Origin: Holophagae bacterium
GTDB lineage: Bacteria; Acidobacteriota; Holophagae; Acanthopleuribacterales; Acanthopleuribacteraceae
Length of the DNA: 64,000 nucleotides
Assembly: GCA_029263455.1 (NCBI GenBank)
Contig: JAJCXM010000017.1
Location: forward strand, 1-64,000
Reading direction: 5' to 3'
Both the position numbers and the translations under genes were made by a program. This document shows, in pieces, positions 9,100 to 16,584 of the stretch. Every line of letters begins with the position of its first letter. Positions within the stretch are counted from its first letter, which is position 1. The notes beneath the pieces are model-generated. The model saw only the letters and a program-made list of their open reading frames with translations. It was not told the DNA's origin and searched no databases.

Positions 9100-10062
9100 C
9101 TAGCTATTCGCTAAGAGTCTTGTGAGATAAATTAGATAACATACAACGAGACCAGCGCCTTCAAAGCGGTTGATTTGCCCTTGTCTGCGAAAGCCATAGC
9201 CGAGCACAAACAACGACAAAGTTAACGCTATCATCAAGAATAACTCAAGGCGAATAGACTGGGGGTCAAGGACGAGAGGATGAATTGAACCGGCAAGGCC
9301 GACAACGGCGAGTGTGTTAAAGAGATTTGAACCTAATATATTCCCCAAAGCGATGTCGTGCTCGCCTTTACGTGCAGCGATAACAGATGACGCAAATTCA
9401 GGTAATGAGGTGCCGATCGCAACAATGGTGAGGCCAATGACAAGATTGCTTAAACCCATGCGGCGAGCGACTTCAGTTGCACCCCATACCAAGATCTGTG
9501 AACTTGCTATTAAGATGACGAGGCCAGTAGCGACCCAGACCCAGGCGGAGCGGACGTTGGATTGGCTTGCTTCGAGACCATGCTGGATTTCTTGGCTAAA
9601 GGTATCGTTGGTCGCCTTCTTGCTTTGCCAAATCGCCCAAGCCATTAATGCTACAAAAAGCAGCAACAAAAAAAACGCCTCCAGACGTACCAAACGCCCA
9701 TCGAATAGCAAAGCAGAGGCTAGAAGCGTGACCGCACATAGGATGGGAAGTTCTTTTCGCAATACCTGCGATTGAACCATGATTGGTTTGATCAGTGCTG
9801 TCACGCCAAGGATCAATGCAATATTTGAAATGTTTGAGCCAAAAGCGTTACCAAGGGCTAAACCAGGATTTGCTTGAATTGATGCAATCGACGATACCAA
9901 CAATTCAGGTGCCGATGTGCCGAATCCAATGATGATCATGCCAATTAAGATGGGTGGCATACCAATTAAGCTGGCCACAATAATTGACCCGTCAACAAGT
10001 TTACCTGCGCTCCAAATCAGTAACGCCAAGCCTAACATGATAGCGATGATGGCTAATGTCAT
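9100..10062 (-). CDS. Calcium/sodium antiporter (YrbG/CaCA family)
   Basis: 320 residues, almost entirely hydrophobic, with an internal duplication typical of the CaCA superfamily. The two alpha-repeats are visible as GFGTSAPELLVSS with GNAFGSNISN in the first half and AIGTSLPEFASSV with GNILGSNLFN in the second. The two Glu residues in SAPE and SLPE are the expected ion ligands. By family it exchanges Na+ for Ca2+ across the inner membrane, in about ten helices. The start ATG has a weak AGGG upstream. Confidence 0.92.
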   Translation of the reverse strand: MTLAIIAIMLGLALLIWSAGKLVDGSIIVASLIGMPPILIGMIIIGFGTSAPELLVSSIASIQANPGLALGNAFGSNISNIALILGVTALIKPIMVQSQVLRKELPILCAVTLLASALLFDGRLVRLEAFFLLLLFVALMAWAIWQSKKATNDTFSQEIQHGLEASQSNVRSAWVWVATGLVILIASSQILVWGATEVARRMGLSNLVIGLTIVAIGTSLPEFASSVIAARKGEHDIALGNILGSNLFNTLAVVGLAGSIHPLVLDPQSIRLELFLMIALTLSLFVLGYGFRRQGQINRFEGAGLVVCYLIYLTRLLANS

Positions 10063-10211
10063 ATCAAAACCCTACTCACAGTTATAAAGCCAATGAATAT
10101 CTATTTTGCTACGTGATTGGGTTGTGTAAGTGATGTCTGATTCTAAGGCCAAACCAACGTTTGTAGGTCATATATAAAAAACAAGACACGCAACCTGATA
10201 TTTAATTGAGA

Positions 10212-12893
10212 TTAGTTCATATCAAGCCAGCGATCGAACTTCTTAATTTCTGGTGGTTCTTCTTGGGCTAAGAGCTCAGCCATCCGAGTGCGAATTTCCG
10301 CCCATTTCTGTTTCGATTCCATCGGGCGATCACGATAGGAAAGCGCACATTGGTAGGCCTGAATACGGCAAGTATCCAATTCAAGCGCTGGTTGGTTGTC
10401 GATAATTATGCGTTGCGCATTCTCAAGATCAGCGCGCGCCGCATCTAACTGGTCGCGTTCAATATTGAGGTCTACACGATAGAGCAGGATGGATGCATAG
10501 AGCGGATGTGATTCGCCAATGTACTCCTTCGCGACACAAAGAGCCTCGCGAAAACAGGCGTCGGCCTGCTGATACCGCCCAGCCTTTGTATATAATTCTC
10601 CAAGGTTGTTTCGTGCTATTGCGAGACTGCTTTTGTATTCTTGGCTCTGCTCAAAAATGGCAATCGCCATTTCAAGATAGAACTCGGCGTCGACAAATTG
10701 TGTCATCGCCATTGAGGTATTACCGTTGGCCAAATACGCATGTGCAGAATAATCTGACCAACGTCCATATACTTGTTCATAGGTGGCTAAGGCCGGGCTC
10801 AGTGTTTTCTGCGCGAGGTGGATTTGGCCCATATCCAGAAAATACATCGAAAAATTCAAACGATGAGTTGCGAGGATGGCACTATCTTCTGGAATATTTT
10901 GCACCAAATTCTTGAGGGCTAACGAAAAATGCTCACCCGCTTCATGGTAACGGCCCAAGGATAGAAGAATACGACCCGTATTCGAATAGCTTGCAGCTAG
11001 GTTTGGGTGGTTGTTCGTGAAGATGGCGTGATTGATGTCAAGTGCGCGTTGACTATGAATCAGCGCTTGCGACAAATTGCCTTTTCTCTCTTCTAGATGA
11101 GCGATTGCTTCTTCGAAATTCGCGCGCGTTGGGTGCAAGGCGGGTGTGTTTTTTTCGAGCAGCCGCTGGACATGCTGAAAATGATCGGAAGCACTTTCCA
11201 GCGATCCGTGGCGCATCTCAAAATCACCAATCGCTTGGTATGTTTGGGCCGCCAACCAGTAGTTCACTTCATGCTGCTGTACGAATTTGACCGCCTGCGT
11301 GAATAAATCCTTGGCTTTTGCTTCTTGGCCCAACATGTCTTGTGCGCGGGCGACGCGAACTAATGCCTCAGCGTGTTGGTTGGGTTTGCTGTTGATGGTT
11401 TCGTCCAGGAGTGCCATGCCGAGATCGACAGCCTCTTTGATTTTCCCTTTCAAGCTCAGCACATAAATCAATTCCGACCGCGCGCCCAAAGTAACCAAAT
11501 GCGCTGAACCTGCCTTCTGGGTTAACTTCGTGACAGATTCCCGTAATAATTGTTCCGCTTGTTCATTGTCACCCAATTGCCGCATAACGGTTCCTAGGAC
11601 ACTTTGTATGCGTGCCTTTACTAAAGGGTCAAGGTCCATATCTTGCGCTTGCTGGTGAATGGCAAGATTCACGATGTCCTGAGCGGAAACTTGATTTCCA
11701 AGTGATACCGCAGGTCGAGCCGAGTCGAACATATCGACCATGAAATGAATGAGTGATTCGGCGGTCTGGGACTCTTGGCGCGCTTTATGGGCCTGAATAG
11801 ATAGCCGCCAGGAAAATATCGCAAACCCTGCAGCCACCATGACTAAGAATGTGAGCGCAGCCATGATTAGGGTGCGACGACGTCGCCTCACTGGTGCGCG
11901 CTGTAATTCGATTAGCATTTCTTGGACATCTTCAGCATCGGGCCTGGCTTGAACTGAGGGACTCAGGCAGGCGTCGATGATGTTCGACCATGGCTTGGGG
12001 TAATTGATGTTTTTGGGGAATGATTCATAACTGCGCGTTCGTTTATCGTCCAGCAATTCACTAAAAGTGCTGTAAGAGTATGGGTACTTTCCGGTACTTA
12101 ACCGATAGAGAAGAACGCCGAGCGAAAAAAGATCAGCTCGAGGTGTTGGGCTTTCCCCGCTCATAACCTCAGGCGCCATGTACATGGGCGTACCCACAAT
12201 ACCTTGCCCGTATTTTGGATTTGATAGATCGGTGACAGCGCCGAAGTCCATCAAAACGATATGTTTCTCGTTTTGCAACATGACATTAGCCATCTTAATG
12301 TCGCCATGTACCATGTCGGCATCGTGAACGGTCACCAATGCATTGGTGATTTGACGTGCAATATCAAGAGATAGGGCGTAAGGACAAGGTCCGTGTTTGG
12401 CGATCCAGCCAACTAATGTCTCTCCTTGCACCAAGTCGCACCACAAGCCAACTCGGCCATCAAAAGTGTCAGCACCATGAATAGCTAAAACATTGGGATG
12501 GCGTACGCGCGCTAATCGCCTTGCTTCTTCCAAATAGGATCGTTCTCCAATGATGACTGCCCGGTCGCTGCGTACGAGTTTTAGGGCCACATGGCGTTGT
12601 AGCGTTCTGTCCCATGCTTGGTAAACTTCGCCATATCCTCCTTCACCGATCTTCTCGTGGATATCAAGATGACCCCAACTAAAGAGCGTGTCTCGTAAAT
12701 CTTCCTGCAACTCTTGCTTGGGCTCCGCGTGATTCGAGAGACGCGCCATGTGTTCAATGATTTCCAAGTTCCTGATCAATGAGGGTGGATGATCGAACGG
12801 TTGTGTTCCCTCCTGCCAGTCGATGGGAACCCCATCTGCTATGGCGCTAGCCAGATGGAAATAGGGTTCCTTGGCTTCTTTTTCTTTGGTCAT
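10212..12893 (-). CDS. Transmembrane Ser/Thr protein kinase with TPR-rich C-terminus
   Basis: 893 residues. The kinase domain spans about 78-330: glycine loop GEGGYGEVYQ, catalytic Lys in VALKLV, catalytic loop VHGDIKMANVML, DFG in LMDFGAV, and the GTPMYMAPE activation segment. The usual HRD reads HGD, so the Arg that coordinates activation-loop phosphorylation is absent. One transmembrane helix follows at about 340-362 after a basic run. The remaining 500 residues are helical tetratricopeptide repeats (several A----G------A patterns, with NNLGELYTKAGRY a clear one), presumably periplasmic. Its start overlaps the stop of the upstream sigma factor (ATGA), so the two are translated together. 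By context it probably phosphorylates or controls that sigma factor. Confidence 0.93.
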   Translation of the reverse strand: MTKEKEAKEPYFHLASAIADGVPIDWQEGTQPFDHPPSLIRNLEIIEHMARLSNHAEPKQELQEDLRDTLFSWGHLDIHEKIGEGGYGEVYQAWDRTLQRHVALKLVRSDRAVIIGERSYLEEARRLARVRHPNVLAIHGADTFDGRVGLWCDLVQGETLVGWIAKHGPCPYALSLDIARQITNALVTVHDADMVHGDIKMANVMLQNEKHIVLMDFGAVTDLSNPKYGQGIVGTPMYMAPEVMSGESPTPRADLFSLGVLLYRLSTGKYPYSYSTFSELLDDKRTRSYESFPKNINYPKPWSNIIDACLSPSVQARPDAEDVQEMLIELQRAPVRRRRRTLIMAALTFLVMVAAGFAIFSWRLSIQAHKARQESQTAESLIHFMVDMFDSARPAVSLGNQVSAQDIVNLAIHQQAQDMDLDPLVKARIQSVLGTVMRQLGDNEQAEQLLRESVTKLTQKAGSAHLVTLGARSELIYVLSLKGKIKEAVDLGMALLDETINSKPNQHAEALVRVARAQDMLGQEAKAKDLFTQAVKFVQQHEVNYWLAAQTYQAIGDFEMRHGSLESASDHFQHVQRLLEKNTPALHPTRANFEEAIAHLEERKGNLSQALIHSQRALDINHAIFTNNHPNLAASYSNTGRILLSLGRYHEAGEHFSLALKNLVQNIPEDSAILATHRLNFSMYFLDMGQIHLAQKTLSPALATYEQVYGRWSDYSAHAYLANGNTSMAMTQFVDAEFYLEMAIAIFEQSQEYKSSLAIARNNLGELYTKAGRYQQADACFREALCVAKEYIGESHPLYASILLYRVDLNIERDQLDAARADLENAQRIIIDNQPALELDTCRIQAYQCALSYRDRPMESKQKWAEIRTRMAELLAQEEPPEIKKFDRWLDMN

Positions 12894-13525
12894 GGCGACA
12901 TGCTGTGGGCCAGTTGTTGGATTGCCCTGGTGACAAACATGCGGGCTGCATCTGCACTGGGTTTTTCCAGAGCCTCAGCTATTTCGCTGTATGTGTAATC
13001 AAATTCCAGCCGCAAAATGATCGCTTCTCGAGCCGGAGCGCTTAAGCACGATAAGCCTTTCTCGTAGCGTTCGTATGCTTCGAGCGACATAAACCGCTGA
13101 CTAGGGCTCGGACGTTGATCCACCAGCTCAGGAGCATCGTCGACGGTAAGCGGCTGACGTTTTCGTAGAACTGATCGCATTTCGTTGACTAGGATTTGTC
13201 TTAAGTAGGCAAGGAAAGCGCCTTCACCCCGGTGCTCGAAGCTTTTGATTCGCTTAAAGGCCTGCATCAACGTGGTTTGCACTAAGTCGTCAGTTTCCGT
13301 GAGACTGCGCGCATCCATGGGTAAACGGCCGCGCGCCCAATGTTTTAGTTTGGGTAGAAACCGGCAGAACAATTGCTCCTCAGCTCGCTCGTCACCTTCG
13401 CGTACCAGCTGCAGTAGGAACGCCGTGTTTTCGGTGCCCTGAGATTTCAAATCTACCCACCCACTTTGATTTGATATTAAGGGAGGATCGGGGGCACGTT
13501 CAAGTATAGACGACGATTTACGCAT
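12890..13525 (-). CDS. ECF-like sigma-70 family RNA polymerase sigma factor
   Basis: 211 residues. Region 2 is clear (EEQLFCRFLPKLKHWARG, then TETDDLVQTTLMQAF, then FLAYLRQILVNEM). Region 4 follows after a linker (LSCLSAPAREAIILRLEFDY, then YSEIAEALEKP as the DNA-binding helix-turn-helix). It belongs with ECF-type factors that sit next to Ser/Thr kinases rather than next to a classical anti-sigma factor, and no anti-sigma gene is present. The first 35 residues before region 2 are a low-complexity extension. The start ATG has no Shine-Dalgarno site, so a downstream start is possible. It is the first gene of a two-gene operon with the kinase. Confidence 0.9.
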   Translation of the reverse strand: MRKSSSILERAPDPPLISNQSGWVDLKSQGTENTAFLLQLVREGDERAEEQLFCRFLPKLKHWARGRLPMDARSLTETDDLVQTTLMQAFKRIKSFEHRGEGAFLAYLRQILVNEMRSVLRKRQPLTVDDAPELVDQRPSPSQRFMSLEAYERYEKGLSCLSAPAREAIILRLEFDYTYSEIAEALEKPSADAARMFVTRAIQQLAHSMSP

Positions 13526-13811
13526 GGAGGTCTGTGCTAATTATCAATCTCGGTTATTTCTGAACGGATTCATGATTGCCATGTCAAAAGAAATGATGTG
13601 GATTCGCAATGGGTACTCCTAATCAATATGACTCCCTACCTTATAAAAGGGCGTTTTGGTCGAAAGCGAACAGGTGGCATGCAAATTAGATCAACAATTT
13701 TCTGCGGCTTCTTGATGAGCAATGGAGTTCGACCAGTTAGGATTGTGCTAGTCGTTATGGTTTTTTTGGCCTAAAGTAGACTGAGAACAATAAACATTAG
13801 CGAAGGAATCC

Positions 13812-14225
13812 ATGCCTAAAGAGACAGCGAGCATAATCCCGACTCTGAGGTATGAGGATGCGCCCGCTGCGATCGCGTGGCTGTGTCATGCTTTCGGGTT
13901 CCGCGAACATTTGGTTGTGCCTGGCGAAAACGGTGGCATAGCGCATGCTCAGTTGTTGTTCGGCAATGGCATGATCATGTTGGGTTCAGCGCGTGACGAT
14001 GCTTTTGGTGCCATTCAAAAAGCGATGTCGGATAAGAACGGACCTGTTACGCAAAGTGCTTATATCGTCGTTGACGATGTTGATGCCCATAGTCGGCAAG
14101 CGCTTGCTGCTGGCGCGACAGTTGTCATGCAACCTGAAGATCAAGCCTACGGTGGTCGGCTCTATGCGTGTCGCGATTTAGAGGGCCACCTCTGGAGTTT
14201 TGGCAGCTACAACCCTTGGTCATAG
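13812..14225 (+). CDS. VOC-family (glyoxalase/bleomycin-resistance-like) protein
   Basis: 137 residues in the two-betaalphabetabetabeta-unit VOC fold: PTLRYEDAPAAIAWL at the start, then FGNGMIMLGSA, and a C-terminal GGRLYACRDLEGHLW with the usual metal or substrate Glu near GHLW. It is closest in feel to PhnB-like or uncharacterised VOC proteins. The reaction is unknown. The ATG has GAAGGA five bases upstream. It stands alone between the divergent sigma-kinase operon and a convergent secreted-protein gene. Confidence 0.85.
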   Translation: MPKETASIIPTLRYEDAPAAIAWLCHAFGFREHLVVPGENGGIAHAQLLFGNGMIMLGSARDDAFGAIQKAMSDKNGPVTQSAYIVVDDVDAHSRQALAAGATVVMQPEDQAYGGRLYACRDLEGHLWSFGSYNPWS

Positions 14226-14343
14226 ACACGACCGCTCAAAACTAACTGTCGCCATATTCGACTTGGGAAGCACAAAAAAAGAGCTACAAACTCAGCTAAT
14301 ACCCACAGAAAATTGGCATATATCGAATCGCTTCCTTGAAAAA

Positions 14344-14369
14344 GCAAGAAGGCAGCCGATGGCTGCCTT
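14344..14369 (-). terminator. Rho-independent terminator
   Basis: A perfect 9-bp stem with a 3-base loop (AAGGCAGCC at 14349-14357 with GGCTGCCTT at 14361-14369). On the minus strand it is followed by a T-rich CTTGCTTTTT, as expected for the end of the secreted-protein gene that stops at 14381. Confidence 0.82.
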
Positions 14370-14380
14370 CCAGAATCGGT

Positions 14381-14941
14381 TTACTCGACAGAGAACATTG
14401 AAAGTTCGACGGGAAGCGTGGTTGCACCAGCAGCAGTTACGGCAAATGCACCAGTTTGGCCTGAATCATAACCTGTTATGACAAGCGTGTAGTCCGTGTC
14501 TGGCGTCAATTGAATGCCGTCTGAGGGAAGGACAGCGCTCAGAAGGTCCTGACCGTCATTGTCATCCCAAAAAACCAAGTTCTGGTCCGGCATGGCTGGA
14601 TTGAACGTTCCGCAGTAAATAAACAACACCGAGTCAATGGTTGTTGGAACAGCTTCCTGCAATACTTCGATTTGAAGGTTTTCAACTACCGAGGTACGCA
14701 AAGGGAAGGTGACATAGGGTACGCCATCTTGACTTGAATCCGACGATGGTGCCGCGCAGCCGAGATTCGTACCAACAGCCCAACGGCGATCAAATGTTGG
14801 TGCGCCAGTAAGGGTACCACCCTCCGATGCGGCTCGGTTCTCAAGGTCAATGGACCAATCTACTGGATTGTCTCCAGCAGTCTCTTGGCTAAATGCAAAA
14901 CTTGCGGTGATCATTAATAGACATGACATCAATATCTTCAT
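14381..14941 (-). CDS. Secreted protein of unknown function ending in an LPVELSMFSVE tail
   Basis: 186 residues. There is a clear signal peptide (MKILMSCLLMITASFAFSQ). The mature part looks like an all-beta, Asp/Thr/Gly-rich domain with DSVLFIYCG and DTDYTLVITGYDSGQTGAF, similar to pre-peptidase C-like or galactose-binding-like beta sandwiches. It ends exactly at LPVELSMFSVE. That tail resembles LPV-L-sF motifs at the ends of secreted proteins in other phyla and may be a sorting or processing signal. The frame opens five codons earlier, but that first codon is TTG. ATG 14941 has GGAGGAG six bases upstream. Confidence 0.75.
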   Translation of the reverse strand: MKILMSCLLMITASFAFSQETAGDNPVDWSIDLENRAASEGGTLTGAPTFDRRWAVGTNLGCAAPSSDSSQDGVPYVTFPLRTSVVENLQIEVLQEAVPTTIDSVLFIYCGTFNPAMPDQNLVFWDDNDGQDLLSAVLPSDGIQLTPDTDYTLVITGYDSGQTGAFAVTAAGATTLPVELSMFSVE

Positions 14942-15284
14942 GTTTTTCTCCTCCAACTAACTTAAAGAACTTATGATTTATCATAAATCATAGACAGACC
15001 CTCAGTAATCATACAGAAAGTGTGTGAATAAATCGACTAGAATGTAGGCATTCACTGATTTGTGACAGCTTTAGTTTCATTTTTGATTGTGGGACTATTT
15101 TATAGGTGGTTGCGAGCATTAGACTTAATTCTAGGCAGCTATCTCGCCAATTGTTCTGATTTCTCAAGACCAATGTCCTCATTCTTAGTCCGAATCTGGC
15201 GTTAACATCCTTTTTGACTAAAACCCGAGAACTCATCATTGTAGAATTCGCCAGGGTGATTATGTCCATGGAGGCCGATGGAAC
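14942..15284. other. Divergent intergenic region with a perfect inverted repeat
   Basis: 343 bases between two divergent genes. At 14972-14992 there is a perfect 9-bp inverted repeat (TATGATTTA and TAAATCATA around TCA), close to the secreted-protein start and placed where an operator could sit. No gene is convincing in the remainder; a minus-strand open frame at 15009-15269 has unnatural composition. Confidence 0.45.
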
Positions 15285-15815
15285 ATGGAAAACGTGGAAA
15301 AGCAGTCGCTAAAGGCTATTCGTGCGGACATAACGACTTTGAAGCTGGACGCCATCGTCAATGCCGCTAACTCATCCCTGCTAGGAGGAGGCGGTGTCGA
15401 TGGTGCGATTCACCGCGCGGCAGGTCGTGAATTGGTGCACGAGTGTCGCTTGCTTGCGGGTTGCAAGACGGGTGATGCCAAGTTGACCAGGGGCTATTTG
15501 TTGCCAGCTAACTACATCATTCACACCGTAGGGCCTGTTTGGAATGGTGGTGTGAAAAACGAAGCGGAATTACTAGCTTCATGTTATCGGCGCGTTTTTG
15601 AGGTGGCAGCCAGTCGACCCATTCGAAGCCTTGCGTTCCCCAGCATTAGCACCGGTATCTATGGGTATCCTATTGAGTTGGCGTCACGCATCGCTGTTTC
15701 AGAATCTCAATCGTTAATGAATCATTTCCCCGAAATCGCGACAGTTGTTTTTTGCTGTTTTTCAGACGATGACCTAGAAGTGTATCGTGGTGTGTTGGCC
15801 GAACTGATAACTTGA
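15285..15815 (+). CDS. Macrodomain protein, O-acetyl-ADP-ribose deacetylase type (YmdB/MacroD-like)
   Basis: 176 residues, a complete macrodomain. Signatures are DAIVNAANSSLLGGGGVDGAIHRAAG (residues about 20-45, written here in pieces: IVNAANSSL and GGGGVDGAIH), the NYIIHTVGP strand, and the SISTGIYGYP loop. The Asn-Ala-Ala-Asn and GGGVDGAIH elements bind ADP-ribose. By family it hydrolyses O-acetyl-ADP-ribose or mono-ADP-ribosylated targets in the cytosol. The start ATG has GGAGG ten bases upstream. The GNAT gene follows after 64 bases. Confidence 0.93.
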   Translation: MENVEKQSLKAIRADITTLKLDAIVNAANSSLLGGGGVDGAIHRAAGRELVHECRLLAGCKTGDAKLTRGYLLPANYIIHTVGPVWNGGVKNEAELLASCYRRVFEVAASRPIRSLAFPSISTGIYGYPIELASRIAVSESQSLMNHFPEIATVVFCCFSDDDLEVYRGVLAELIT

Positions 15816-15879
15816 TAGGGATTGATCGATTTGAGCTACTGCACGTCGACAGGAAGAATGTATATAGGAGTGAGAATCT

Positions 15880-16308
15880 ATGACTGACGATCGCATGGTT
15901 GTTCAGGACAACCCTCAACAAAGTGATATTGATCAGCTGTCACAGGCTCTGAATCAGTTCCAGCTGCCCGGGGTTCACGGACAAGGATTTAAGCCACTTG
16001 CCGTGTTTGCGTATTCAGGCAAAGAGCAAATGCTAGGCGGTGCCTATGGTCATCTAAACTGGACCTGGTTTCATCTGTCCCTGTTATGGGTTTCGGACCA
16101 GCAACGTAGTCTTGGTCTTGGTTCGAGACTATTGAATACGATTGAGCAAGCCGCATTCGAACGAGGCTGCCGCAAGATCCATTTGGAAACCTATAGTTAC
16201 CAAGTCCAGTCATTCTATAAACGCCACGGATACCTCGAATTTGCGCGTTTGGTTGACTATGCGCCTGGCTATGACCGCCTGTATTTGCACAAAGACCTCG
16301 ATGTTTAG
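15880..16308 (+). CDS. GNAT-family N-acetyltransferase
   Basis: 142 residues. The acetyl-CoA-binding motif is QRSLGLGSRLL after strand LSLLWVS, then an alpha helix, CRKIHLETYSYQ, and SFYKRHGYLEF, the common end of motif B. The acceptor is unknown. The start ATG has AGGAG nine bases upstream. It follows the macrodomain gene in the same direction and could share its transcript. Confidence 0.9.
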   Translation: MTDDRMVVQDNPQQSDIDQLSQALNQFQLPGVHGQGFKPLAVFAYSGKEQMLGGAYGHLNWTWFHLSLLWVSDQQRSLGLGSRLLNTIEQAAFERGCRKIHLETYSYQVQSFYKRHGYLEFARLVDYAPGYDRLYLHKDLDV

Positions 16309-16584
16309 GTCTTCTTGGTCGCATGGCCGTGCAGGGCACGCTCTTGATTTTTAGTCGCATCCCAGCTAACCCTTCCTTAGGCCGAATCCAATCATTCTGT
16401 CTGCCGAAGACGATTGTGGCTGCTCCGAACTGAAGATCCGCTCAAATGCATTTGTTTGGTCCAGGATTGAAGTCAAAAAAACGTCAATGTGCGACCCTTC
16501 ATCAAGCTGACATGAGTTAGTCCGTTAATAAAGGGACTGGGTCTGAGGACAATCGAATGAGACATCGTCTAACCGAGGACCGGA

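Noticed and set aside
9314-9775. Plus-strand frame of 153 residues opposite the antiporter
   Set aside because: Antisense shadow; rich in Arg/Thr/Ser/Ala as expected from the reverse of a membrane protein gene.
15009-15269. Minus-strand frame of 86 residues in the intergenic region
   Set aside because: No ribosome site, no motif; likely chance.
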